Shown: positions 45,927-53,808 of the stretch, in pieces
Position numbering within the stretch: position 1 is the stretch's first letter
Layout of the letters: the number at the start of each line of letters is the position of its first letter
IMG/VR virus record: IMGVR_UViG_3300031951_000175
Coordinates: 1-58,305 of that record
Direction: 5' to 3' (one strand)
DNA from: a virus
DNA: 58,305 nucleotides
The notes under the pieces: generated by a model
The model's database searches: none
Told to the model about the DNA's origin: nothing
Seen by the model: only the letters and a program-made list of their open reading frames with translations
Position numbers and translations under genes: made by a program

Positions 45927-46451
45927 ATGAACTACTTACTTTTTGTATATTATAATTCTGAAGTAGAAAATTCAGAAGAAAAAACACAAGAAATCGGAAC
46001 ACAACTTGCAGAACATATGACTAGTGGTCAGGTTAAATTTATGTATGGAGATCGACATGCAATCTTCCATTTTGGATGTAAAAGTGATTTTAAAGATGTT
46101 GCTGATGTAGTATTCTTTATTTCCGAAGAAATACCGGGATTTGAATATCTTTTAACAAAAAAAGGTAGAGACCACAGTTCAAACTTTGATGAAGACAACC
46201 TTGAGCACTTAATGTCGTTAAAGAACACCACACCGAAGAAACATAAACCAGCGGCACCAAAATTAAGAACAAAAAATCTTGGTGATGGTGAAACGTTTTT
46301 GGATATTGCAGATCTTATTTTAAATCTAAAAAGAAAAGAAGTTTGTAATATGACTTTGGACGAACTATTAGATAAAATTAGTACTCAAGGTATGAATTCA
46401 TTATCTGAAGTTGAAAAACAAAAGTTAGACGAATACTCAAAATCACTTTAA
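45927..46451 (+). CDS. Hypothetical protein with Bacteroidota-type C-terminal motif
   Basis: A 174-residue protein. Residues 1-85 form an alpha/beta domain (MNYLLFVYYNSE, VKFMYGDRHAIFHFG, DVVFFISEE), 95-115 is a basic linker, and the last 35 residues (LDELLDKISTQGMNSLSEVEKQKL) strongly resemble a helical tail (DUF6576-like) found in Bacteroidota proteins such as rhomboid proteases. This fits the proposed host. The protein is in front of the sigma factor gene, separated by 9 bases, so it may be involved in transcription control, though nothing in the sequence proves that. Confidence 0.72.
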   Translation: MNYLLFVYYNSEVENSEEKTQEIGTQLAEHMTSGQVKFMYGDRHAIFHFGCKSDFKDVADVVFFISEEIPGFEYLLTKKGRDHSSNFDEDNLEHLMSLKNTTPKKHKPAAPKLRTKNLGDGETFLDIADLILNLKRKEVCNMTLDELLDKISTQGMNSLSEVEKQKLDEYSKSL

Positions 46452-46460
46452 CAAACATAT

Positions 46461-47261
46461 ATGAAAGACAAAAACACAGGGGCACCTATCAATCAGGATG
46501 AGATTTATCACTACCTTAAAGATATTAGAAAAATTAAGGTAATGACTGCAGAACGCGAACGTCATTTAGCCACACGAATGAAGTCGAATGATCTTACCTT
46601 GATTGAAAAACAACAAATTGAGGAAGAACTTTTAACAGGAAACCTACGTTTTGTAATAACAGTTGCAAAACAATATCAAAATCAAGGTTTAGATTTGTCA
46701 GATCTTATTGCAGAAGGTAATTTTGGTTTGATGAAAGCAATCAAGAACTTTGATTGGAATAAAGACTTACGTTTTATATCTTATGCTGTTTGGTGGGTTA
46801 AACAATCCATAATCCAATCTTTGAACGATAATTCGAGAACGATCCGTCTACCGGTAAACGTTGTCCAAGACTTACAAAAGGCTAAAAAGGAATTAGAGCA
46901 AACAGGAAAAAAACTTGACGACAAGTTCCAAACTTTACCATCTATCATAGATTTGGATATGAATATCAATGAAGACGGTGATACTTTGATTGATATGATT
47001 GAGAATAAAGACGCTGTAGCACCTGACGCTAGTTTTCACACAAAAGACATATTAAAAGATAAGTTAATGAGACTTTTAGATGTTTTGGATGAAAGAGAAA
47101 AAGTCATTGTAGGTGATTACTTTGGTTTAACAGGAACACCAAGAACATTGGAAGATATTGGATCTGACTTTGGTTTAACAAAAGAACGTGTTCGTCAAAT
47201 TAAAGAAAAAGCTCTTCGTAGACTTAGAAATGATTCTTCCGAATTATTTGATTATTTATAG
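46461..47261 (+). CDS. RpoD-like sigma70 family factor
   Basis: A 266-residue sigma factor. Region 1.2 (DEIYHYLKDI, 13-22), region 2 (NLRFVITVAKQYQNQGLDLS to RFISYAVWWVKQSI, 61-117) and region 4 with its helix-turn-helix (TLEDIGSDFGLTKERVRQIK, 229-248) are clear. It resembles the short primary sigma of Bacteroidota rather than T4 gp55. Region 3 is shortened: after RLPVN the helical element seen in host RpoD appears to be missing. This would redirect host RNA polymerase to phage promoters, possibly the TATTTAT motif (inference). The stop codon overlaps the first stem of the structured RNA. Confidence 0.9.
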   Translation: MKDKNTGAPINQDEIYHYLKDIRKIKVMTAERERHLATRMKSNDLTLIEKQQIEEELLTGNLRFVITVAKQYQNQGLDLSDLIAEGNFGLMKAIKNFDWNKDLRFISYAVWWVKQSIIQSLNDNSRTIRLPVNVVQDLQKAKKELEQTGKKLDDKFQTLPSIIDLDMNINEDGDTLIDMIENKDAVAPDASFHTKDILKDKLMRLLDVLDEREKVIVGDYFGLTGTPRTLEDIGSDFGLTKERVRQIKEKALRRLRNDSSELFDYL

Positions 47262-47398
47262 AATGGGTTGAACCGAGATTACCCATACAACTCGGCAGAA
47301 GGTGCCTGAAGTCACCAGGGTGAAACTCCCCAATTCTATCTATACGGTAGAATGAAATTACACTCCCCCACTGGTACCGGTGGGGGTTTTATTGTTTT
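47258..47398 (+). ncRNA. Structured RNA candidate with pseudoknot and switch-like stems, unknown class
   Basis: A GC-rich island in AT-rich surroundings. Possible pairings: P1 47258-47264 with 47333-47339 (7 bp); P2 GGGT 47265-47268 with ACCC 47281-47284; pseudoknot CCGAG 47273-47277 with CTCGG 47291-47295; P3 GGTG 47301-47304 with CACC 47313-47316; P4 GGG 47318-47320 with CCC 47328-47330. The 3' arm of P1 can instead pair with 47346-47353 (8 bp hairpin), so the two states exclude each other. A terminator follows. It could be a 3'-UTR-derived RNA, a stability element or a riboswitch-like unit. It matches no tRNA, tmRNA, hammerhead or other class that I know. Confidence 0.6.
47365..47398 (+). 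terminator. Strong Rho-independent terminator
   Basis: CCCCCAC (47365-47371) pairs with GTGGGGG (47380-47386) around an 8-base loop that can close one extra wobble pair, followed by a T-rich tract broken by single A and G residues. It ends the sigma factor/structured RNA transcript. Confidence 0.93.
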
Positions 47399-47434
47399 AT
47401 AGGGTTTATAATTATCAATCATTTGATTATTTTG

Positions 47435-47443
47435 ATATTTATC
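47435..47443 (+). promoter_or_regulatory. Candidate late promoter motif before the lysis/membrane cluster
   Basis: ATATTTATC, 16 bases before the start of the next gene and just after the strong terminator, so a fresh start of transcription is expected here. Confidence 0.6.
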
Positions 47444-47459
47444 AAATAAAACAAATTAA

Positions 47460-48683
47460 ATGAATAAAAAATTTTTACCCTGGTTTTTATTGTTTTGTGC
47501 TTTAGGATTGTCAGGGACTGCCGCTTATTATAGTGTTATAGGTTTATCAATAATTTTCTCAGCTGTTGCAATTCCTGTTATTATAATGGGATCGTTTTTA
47601 GAAATATCTAAACTTGCAATTGCAACCTATCTACACGACAAATGGAAAGAAACTTACGGAGTTTTGAAGATCTATCTTACAATGGCCCTTGTAGTTCTTT
47701 CAATTCTAACTTCTGTTGGTATCTACGGGTTACTTTCAACAGGATTCCAAAAAAATATTGCGGGTCTTGAAATTAACAATAAAGTAATTGAAAATATTGA
47801 AGTTAAAAAAACTCGATTCGAAGAAATCAAAACTGACTATCAAAAAGAGAAAAGTGTTTTGGACAAAGATATCACCAATTTAAGAAACGCCCTCTCAACT
47901 AACACAACTACCCAATCAATAGATAGAACGACGGGACAGGTCATTACAAGAGCAAATGGAGGTAATAGAAAGGCTTTTGAGACTCAGTTAAAAGTTGCTC
48001 AAGAGAATAGAGATGGAATATCAAAGAAAATTGAATCCCTTAATGATAGTATTACTAGATTAGATTTAGAAATATTAGATCTTGCTTCCACAGAAATTGA
48101 ATCAGGTGAGTTAGGTGCAATCAAGTATTTAAGTGAGATTACAGGTTGGGATGTTAAAAAAACTGCTAACTTTTTTATTCTAACTCTGATATTTGTGTTT
48201 GATCCTTTAGCAATTGCTTTAGTTATTTCTACAAACCAAGCATTTAAAATTTATAGAAGAAAAGATGAGGAAGAAGATAAAGTTGAAGATGAGTATCCTT
48301 TTTATGATGAGGTAGAAATACCTGAAAGTTATTTTGCAAATCATACCCCCCAAGTCACCCCCCAAGTCACCCCCCAAGTCGAACCTGAAATTGTTGAAAG
48401 AATTGTTGAAGTTCCTGTTGAAATTATTAAGGAAGTTGAAAAAATTGTTGAGGTTCCTGTGGAAGTTGTAAGAGAGGTTCCTGTTGATAGATTGGTTGAG
48501 GTTGTAAGAGAAGTTCCTGTTGAAGTGGTAAAAGAAATTGAGGTTCCTGTCGAGGTCCCCTTCAAATATTACGTAAACGATAATGGTCAAATATTTGATG
48601 ATCAGGGAAATGAAGTTGAAGAAAGATTGTTTAATAAAAAGTTAGAAGAGATTGAGAAGAGGGTTTTAAAATATCAAAAATAA
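47460..48683 (+). CDS. Polytopic membrane protein with coiled coil and Pro-Val-Glu repeats
   Basis: A 407-residue protein with hydrophobic helices at about 7-24, 27-45, 70-92 and 237-257. A long coiled coil (about 105-215) lies between the third and fourth. The C-terminal cytoplasmic or periplasmic tail carries three tandem PQVT units (12-bp DNA repeats at 48350-48377) and a VEVPVEVVREV-type repeat (about 307-369). The same repeat type occurs in the protein at 42.1 kb. It is first in a unit containing the endolysin gene and may be part of the lysis or envelope-modifying system; a holin role is possible but it is far larger than normal holins. Confidence 0.75.
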   Translation: MNKKFLPWFLLFCALGLSGTAAYYSVIGLSIIFSAVAIPVIIMGSFLEISKLAIATYLHDKWKETYGVLKIYLTMALVVLSILTSVGIYGLLSTGFQKNIAGLEINNKVIENIEVKKTRFEEIKTDYQKEKSVLDKDITNLRNALSTNTTTQSIDRTTGQVITRANGGNRKAFETQLKVAQENRDGISKKIESLNDSITRLDLEILDLASTEIESGELGAIKYLSEITGWDVKKTANFFILTLIFVFDPLAIALVISTNQAFKIYRRKDEEEDKVEDEYPFYDEVEIPESYFANHTPQVTPQVTPQVEPEIVERIVEVPVEIIKEVEKIVEVPVEVVREVPVDRLVEVVREVPVEVVKEIEVPVEVPFKYYVNDNGQIFDDQGNEVEERLFNKKLEEIEKRVLKYQK

Positions 48684-48686
48684 TAT

Positions 48687-49280
48687 ATGGAAATAATTGA
48701 AAATTTAATCCAAACAAACTTTAAAAAAGAAGACAAAAAAAATCAAATAGTTCTTTGTCACACATCAAGAACACTTTTTGATTATATGGTCTCAATAAAA
48801 TTTAGATTTGGTGGAAAACCTATCAGATTACCTCATTACATTATTAGTAGAGACGGTAGGATTTTGCAGTTATTAGATGAAGAATTAAATGGTTATTTTA
48901 CTAATAATGATCGAATAAATTCCAAATCAATTGTGGTTTGTTTGGAAAACTTAGGATGGTTAGAAAAAGAACCTTTAAAACACCATCACATTAATTGGAT
49001 TGGTAATATTTATAAAGAGAAAGTTTTTGATCGTAAGTGGAGAGATTATTTTTTTTGGCACCCATACACCGACATACAAGTTGAAAAAACTGCAGAGTTG
49101 TGTTTAGAGTTGACAAAAAAACATAAAATTGAAAAAAACTTTATTGGACACAACACAAAGGTAAAAGGTGTTGAGTCTTTTATGGGTATCATTACGAGAT
49201 CAAACTTTGATGAATTTGCAACGGATCTAAGTCCGGCATTTGATTTTGAAAAATTTAATAAATTGTTGAATGATGAGTAA
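48687..49280 (+). CDS. Endolysin: N-acetylmuramoyl-L-alanine amidase (Amidase_2 type)
   Basis: A 197-residue amidase that should cut the bond between MurNAc and the stem peptide. Features in order: LCHTS with His25 (zinc ligand), LPHYIISRDGRILQLLDE (48-65), SIVVCLENLGW (81-91), YTDIQVEKTAELC (127-139), FIGHN with His155 (zinc ligand) and SPAFDFEKF (182-190), the usual family ending. Asp180 is placed where the third ligand is expected. No signal peptide, so export would rely on a holin or other route. Neighbouring small membrane proteins support a lysis cluster. Confidence 0.85.
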   Translation: MEIIENLIQTNFKKEDKKNQIVLCHTSRTLFDYMVSIKFRFGGKPIRLPHYIISRDGRILQLLDEELNGYFTNNDRINSKSIVVCLENLGWLEKEPLKHHHINWIGNIYKEKVFDRKWRDYFFWHPYTDIQVEKTAELCLELTKKHKIEKNFIGHNTKVKGVESFMGIITRSNFDEFATDLSPAFDFEKFNKLLNDE

Positions 49281-49863
49281 CTACGATGAAATAAAAAATT
49301 TGATTAGAGCATCAAGAAATGCCTTTAATACAAATTTAAATGAAGATGCCCAACGTATTAAAAAACAGTATGGGTTATTAACAGAACAACCTGTTGAGAA
49401 GGAAGAAGAAGTTGTTAAAGATGAAAACCAATCTTTCCAAAAAGAAAAAAAGGATTCTGATGAAATCGGAACTCAAAGAGATAAACAAAAGGCTTTTAGA
49501 ATATTGGCCAATATTATCGTTCTTCATGGAAAAACTAAGGCCGATCTACAATTGACTACAGATGAAAAAAACGCATTTACCTCAAGTGTTGATGAGTTTA
49601 GAACTGATGTTGCCGAATTAGTTGAATTTGGCAGACTTAATGTTTTCCCAAGTAACGTTGAATGGTCGGGTAAAATTTTAGAAAATGATATTGAATTTTT
49701 CTATACAATAAACGAACCAAATGGTATCTACATTAATGGTCAAATGATAAAAATAGATCAAGATTATTTGGAAACAATTAATAAGTTACAAGCTTATTAT
49801 GAGAAATTTAAAAATAAATGGAGTAAAATTGTCGCAACAAGACAAGAAGATGTTGAAAAATGA
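49270..49863 (+). CDS. Hypothetical protein downstream of the endolysin
   Basis: A 197-residue, highly charged protein that overlaps the amidase gene by 11 bases. A disordered N-terminal part (about 1-75, Glu/Lys rich) precedes a helical and beta-rich C-terminal domain. No membrane segment. The start at 49270 is followed by a second ATG; either may be used. The family is not recognised; it overlaps the next gene by 4 bases, so the operon continues. Confidence 0.72.
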   Translation: MMSNYDEIKNLIRASRNAFNTNLNEDAQRIKKQYGLLTEQPVEKEEEVVKDENQSFQKEKKDSDEIGTQRDKQKAFRILANIIVLHGKTKADLQLTTDEKNAFTSSVDEFRTDVAELVEFGRLNVFPSNVEWSGKILENDIEFFYTINEPNGIYINGQMIKIDQDYLETINKLQAYYEKFKNKWSKIVATRQEDVEK

Positions 49864-50213
49864 AAGAGTTCTTAATTAAAAATTGGAAAAATATTGTTCT
49901 TGGTTTATTGGGGGTGATTTTTGTTTATTTGTTGGTTCGAGTTTTTACACCAACTCCTGATATGTCAGAACTTAACAAATATAAGTTAGAACAAATAGAC
50001 AAACACATCAACGAGATGAAAAACCTCCAAAAAAGTTTGAGTGACTCAATACAATCTTACCAACACAAAATTGATGAGATTGACGATAAAATTTCACATA
50101 TAAAAATTGAGAAAAAAGAGGTAAATAATTTTTACACTCAAAAAAGAGAAGAGATAAAAAACGCAGACAAGAAACAAATTGATAGTCTGTTAAGAAGTAG
50201 ATATAATTTTTAA
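49860..50213 (+). CDS. Membrane-anchored coiled-coil protein (possible inner-membrane spanin)
   Basis: A 117-residue protein with a single N-terminal transmembrane helix (about 11-28, IVLGLLGVIFVYLLVRVF) followed by a coiled coil that fills the rest. This is the topology of inner-membrane spanins (Rz-like), which span the periplasm and help disrupt the outer membrane. The context (endolysin upstream, a signal-peptide protein downstream) supports this. No sequence homology to known spanins is claimed. Confidence 0.65.
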   Translation: MKEFLIKNWKNIVLGLLGVIFVYLLVRVFTPTPDMSELNKYKLEQIDKHINEMKNLQKSLSDSIQSYQHKIDEIDDKISHIKIEKKEVNNFYTQKREEIKNADKKQIDSLLRSRYNF

Positions 50214-50214
50214 C

Positions 50215-50631
50215 ATGAAAAAACTAATATTTTTAATTTCATTTGTGTTTGTTAGTTTCATATCCGAAGCACAAGTAAAAAAACCTGTCGACACAACCCA
50301 AATGTGTATTCCTTACGATGTAGCACAAAAAATGTTATTAGAACTTAATGATTACGACAGATTGAAAGAATTATCAAAACTAGATAAAAAAGAAATCACC
50401 GAACTTAATAATAAAATAAATCTTTTAGAAAAAACAAATAATACTTGGCAAGTTAAAGATTCTTTAAGTGGTCAGATAATTTTACAAACAGAAGAAAAGG
50501 TAAAAATTTATAAAGAAGAAAATGAGAATTTAAACAAAGAATTGAAGAGACTTAAAACAAAAAATACACTATTTAATATTATATCAGGAGCTATTATTGC
50601 TCCATTAACATATATCGCAGTTTTTAAATAA
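50215..50631 (+). CDS. Secreted coiled-coil protein with C-terminal membrane anchor
   Basis: A 138-residue protein with a signal peptide (KKLIFLISFVFVSFISEA, cleavage after Ala near residue 19, before Gln-Val, the type common in Bacteroidota), a coiled-coil middle and a hydrophobic C-terminal helix (about 118-136). No lipobox cysteine at the cleavage site. It starts one base after the previous gene and could work with it at the envelope in the last step of lysis; this is inference. Confidence 0.68.
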   Translation: MKKLIFLISFVFVSFISEAQVKKPVDTTQMCIPYDVAQKMLLELNDYDRLKELSKLDKKEITELNNKINLLEKTNNTWQVKDSLSGQIILQTEEKVKIYKEENENLNKELKRLKTKNTLFNIISGAIIAPLTYIAVFK

Positions 50632-50876
50632 TGGCCCTTACATCCTCAGATAAAAAAGAAATTGAAGTAATGATTAGAAAAGAGATCAAAGATTTCTTCA
50701 ATTCTAACACTGCTAAACAATTTGAGGATAAGTTGATTGATAAAATCTCCAAAGAAATGCAAAAAGGAGGTCTTAAAAAAGACGTTAAAGAAATCGTCAT
50801 AAAATCATTCCAAGAATACTTTCAGACCATGTATCAGCAAAGATATTATTGGGAGTCAAAATTTAGAAGTGTGTGA
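50631..50876 (+). CDS. Small hypothetical protein
   Basis: An 81-residue helical protein rich in Lys and Glu, without membrane segment or Cys. Overlaps the previous stop by one base and the next gene by 4. Ends YYWESKFRSV, with an aromatic C terminus. A protein of this kind in this location could be a virion component; unknown. Confidence 0.68.
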   Translation: MALTSSDKKEIEVMIRKEIKDFFNSNTAKQFEDKLIDKISKEMQKGGLKKDVKEIVIKSFQEYFQTMYQQRYYWESKFRSV

Positions 50877-51646
50877 TGGAAGATATTTTTAACAAAATAA
50901 AGGAAAAGGTTAGTTATGGATTGGCAGATAATGCTGATGCAAAATATGATACATTGAAAGCATTAAACAAAGCTTCATCAGAATTATCTGAAGAAAAACA
51001 TTTTACCGATTTTTTGAAAGATAAAGAAGACTTGATGAAAGTTTATTTGTTGGTTAAAAACAAAAAATTGTCAAACAATCAAATAAAGAAAAAAATAAAA
51101 GAATATTTGAAAGATCCTGAGGAAATAACAAAATTCCTTGAATCGGTTTTAAATTCCAACAAGTCAAAAAAGAAAGAAGAATCTAAAGAGGCGATGGGAG
51201 CGGCATCCGCTGGTGGATACTCAATGCCATTATTCTCAACGACTAAAGGTGATATAGTTAAAGGTGTTAAGACTGTCAGAGAACAAGCCGAATATGACTT
51301 AAGTATTGAGGATGGTGATGGAGAAGTAACGAAAGCCGAAACAAAAGAAGCAACAAGTGTATCATCAAGTGGACAATATAATCAACCCTCAATTTGGGCA
51401 AAATCCATGAAGAAAAAAGATTTCAGAGGATATTCTAAGTCACAAATTCCTGGAGGAAAGTTTGTCCAAGTTAAGAAAAAATGTAAAAAATTCCCTTATT
51501 GTAATCAGGGGGATATAAAGGCATTGAAAATATTCGAAAACGAATCAGTGCAGAACGCAATAGACAGTGTCTCGAGTAGCTACGGGATTGATAAAAACTA
51601 TATTTCAGAAATTGTCTTTCAGGAAATCAGACAAAGACAAAAGTAA
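50873..51646 (+). CDS. Hypothetical protein, possibly virion-associated
   Basis: A 257-residue protein. The N-terminal half (1-105) is helical and charged. A Gly/Ala/Ser segment follows (AMGAASAGGYSMPLF, about 104-118). The C-terminal part contains KKCKKFPYCNQGDIKALKIF, with a CNQGD loop, and a helix near the end. I do not recognise a family. The ATG is coupled to the previous stop. The next gene has its own late motif. Confidence 0.7.
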   Translation: MMEDIFNKIKEKVSYGLADNADAKYDTLKALNKASSELSEEKHFTDFLKDKEDLMKVYLLVKNKKLSNNQIKKKIKEYLKDPEEITKFLESVLNSNKSKKKEESKEAMGAASAGGYSMPLFSTTKGDIVKGVKTVREQAEYDLSIEDGDGEVTKAETKEATSVSSSGQYNQPSIWAKSMKKKDFRGYSKSQIPGGKFVQVKKKCKKFPYCNQGDIKALKIFENESVQNAIDSVSSSYGIDKNYISEIVFQEIRQRQK

Positions 51647-51648
51647 AG

Positions 51649-51657
51649 ATATTTATA
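51649..51657 (+). promoter_or_regulatory. Candidate late promoter motif
   Basis: ATATTTATA, starting 2 bases after the previous stop codon and ending 13 bases before the next start. Confidence 0.6.
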
Positions 51658-51670
51658 AAGAAAAATAATT

Positions 51671-53230
51671 ATGAACACAAGACAATATATTAACTCAAGA
51701 TTTGAAAAAATTATATCAGAAAACATTAATGAGAAAGCAGATGCTATCTTACAAAGATTGAATTATGATGAGGAGGCACCATTCAATCCTGCTGGTAAAT
51801 CATTTGACTATGTACAAGAAGGTATGAAAGAAACTTGTGAACAATGTGGGTCTGAAATGAATGAAGGTGAATGTTCAGAATGTGGTTACCAAAATGAAGA
51901 GATTATGGAACTTGGCGGCATGGATGACGGACACCCGAAATATGGAAAGATGAATTTTTCAAAACTTTCAAGAAAAGAAATTGAAAAAATTATGAAAGAT
52001 ATGGACAATATGGAAGATGACGATGAAGAAGAATTCGTAGATTATGATGATATAGATTATGGTGATATGGATGATGATGAAGAAGAATATTATCCTGAAC
52101 TGAGAATACCTCATGACATGCCATCATACAAAACTAAATATAGACATAGTGATGATGAAGACGATGAATGGGAAGAAGTAGATTTAGACACAGAAACTGA
52201 TTGGGATCAATTAGAAGAAGATGAATGTACTGAGTGTGGTGATATGTATGAAATTGAACTTGATGAAAAATTATATGGAAACCAAACAAAACTTGACAAA
52301 AACAAAAACGGTAGAATAGATAGAGAGGATTTCAAAATGTTAAGAAAACAACAAGATGAGGAAGAAACTCTTTACGAAGTTGAATTTGAAAAAGATGAGT
52401 TTAAAGAAGAAAGTAAACCTGACTTTTTAGATTTAGACAAAGATGGTAATAAAAAAGAATCTATGAAGTCTGCAGCTAAAAGTAAAAAAATGAAAGGAAA
52501 GGTTACTGAGTCTTTAATTTTTACTGAAAATGAGTTGATTTCACTTATTGAAAAAACAGTAAATGAAGAAAAAAAATTCAAAATGAGCGAGCCTAAAGGT
52601 TATCAAGAGTACGAAAAAGCACACAGAAAAGATAAGAAAGAAAATGAAGATTATTTAAAGATGGTTGCTAAAAAAATGACTGATTACTTGAAAGGTATGT
52701 CTGACAAAGAGTCTAAATACGAAATGAAAGAAACACAAAAATTCCCAACTGAAAATGGTGGTAAAAGAAAAAAATATACTCCATCTGAAGCTGTTGATGA
52801 ATACATTGATGCATTCTCTTATCCTGGACAAACTAATTTAGTTTATGATGAGATCAAACCTAATGATGAAAGAATTGAAAAATATCTGAAAGGTGACAGT
52901 ACTACAGGAAATGCACAAGTTGATAAAGACGGAAAGGCTTTAGGTAATGTTGTACCAAGTGAAGTTGGTGAGAAATTCTTCAAAAACTATAAAGATAATC
53001 TTTATGGTCAAGAACAACAACAGGCTTCTTATAAGAGACAAACCCAACCTGTTGATCAGGCTGGTGAGGTAACTGAAAGAGGTTCTTTAAAATCTAAGAA
53101 AGGTAAAAAAACCGCACAAAGTGTTTTGAATAAAGTTGAGGAATCTGTTAATCAAAAAGAAAAACAAAAATTAACAGAAGAATTCCAAAGAATTCAAAAT
53201 CTAATGGGCTATAACCAAAAGACTCAATAA
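51671..53230 (+). CDS. Acidic protein with zinc-ribbon and EF-hand-like loops
   Basis: A 519-residue, very acidic protein. A zinc ribbon is visible (Cys56, Cys59, Cys68, Cys71), a second CxxC lies near 186. An Asp/Glu-rich stretch covers about 110-185. LDKNKNGRIDREDFKMLR (about 209-226) has the exact spacing of an EF-hand calcium loop; DLDKDGNKKESM (about 253-264) is a second, weaker one. The C-terminal half is helical and basic-acidic mixed. Function unknown; behind a late motif it may be an internal virion or scaffold protein. No protease motif is seen. Confidence 0.72.
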   Translation: MNTRQYINSRFEKIISENINEKADAILQRLNYDEEAPFNPAGKSFDYVQEGMKETCEQCGSEMNEGECSECGYQNEEIMELGGMDDGHPKYGKMNFSKLSRKEIEKIMKDMDNMEDDDEEEFVDYDDIDYGDMDDDEEEYYPELRIPHDMPSYKTKYRHSDDEDDEWEEVDLDTETDWDQLEEDECTECGDMYEIELDEKLYGNQTKLDKNKNGRIDREDFKMLRKQQDEEETLYEVEFEKDEFKEESKPDFLDLDKDGNKKESMKSAAKSKKMKGKVTESLIFTENELISLIEKTVNEEKKFKMSEPKGYQEYEKAHRKDKKENEDYLKMVAKKMTDYLKGMSDKESKYEMKETQKFPTENGGKRKKYTPSEAVDEYIDAFSYPGQTNLVYDEIKPNDERIEKYLKGDSTTGNAQVDKDGKALGNVVPSEVGEKFFKNYKDNLYGQEQQQASYKRQTQPVDQAGEVTERGSLKSKKGKKTAQSVLNKVEESVNQKEKQKLTEEFQRIQNLMGYNQKTQ

Positions 53231-53277
53231 TTTACATTACTTAGTCTTATCCTATAATTTTTTCATAGTTTTTTACT

Positions 53278-53745
53278 ATGGATAATTTTCTAAATTACAT
53301 TACAAAAAATCTTGACCCTGAAGAGGTGGACATCTGGTTCAGGGTCAATAATATAATTCCTGAAAAAATGGAATTGTATTATGACCTGTCTTATAGTCTA
53401 TTCTTGTTAATCAAAAATACATATCTTGGAGATGAATCTGATAATGGTGAAACCACAGTAAAGATGAATGACACCGACAACAAAAAACACTTCAACTGGT
53501 GTTGGAAAAAAATCATAGATAACTTTGAAAGAGAAAGTATTTCATTTGACATGGAAGGAGATCACTACGAGTATTTTTTTACACTATTCAATGAGATATA
53601 TTACAGACAAAGCAAAGAAGCAATTAGAAATTCAATAGATGTATTTTTCAATGATCTTTTCAATAGAGAAAAGGCATTCACACAAGTCGATCTTGATTTA
53701 ATCTTTAATATATACAAAACACTAGATAAAAATCTTAAGGTTTAA
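53278..53745 (+). CDS. Hypothetical protein
   Basis: A 155-residue helical protein rich in Asp, Asn and aromatic residues (DNFLNYITKNLDPEEVDIWFRVNN; later HFNWCWKKI). No membrane segments. It has its own short upstream region without a recognisable promoter. No family recognised. Confidence 0.72.
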   Translation: MDNFLNYITKNLDPEEVDIWFRVNNIIPEKMELYYDLSYSLFLLIKNTYLGDESDNGETTVKMNDTDNKKHFNWCWKKIIDNFERESISFDMEGDHYEYFFTLFNEIYYRQSKEAIRNSIDVFFNDLFNREKAFTQVDLDLIFNIYKTLDKNLKV

Positions 53746-53808
53746 ACTTTACAATAGTTTATTTAGAACCTAATTTATGTGTAATAAACAATAATTTTTT
53801 AATTTCAA

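Noticed and set aside
47258-47398. Structured block tested as tRNA, tmRNA or hammerhead ribozyme
   Set aside because: No TTCRANY T-loop or D-arm pattern, and a seven-base acceptor-like stem would need a mismatch. CTGAAGT and GAAA are present but not with hammerhead spacing or stems. No resume codon-like tag as in tmRNA.
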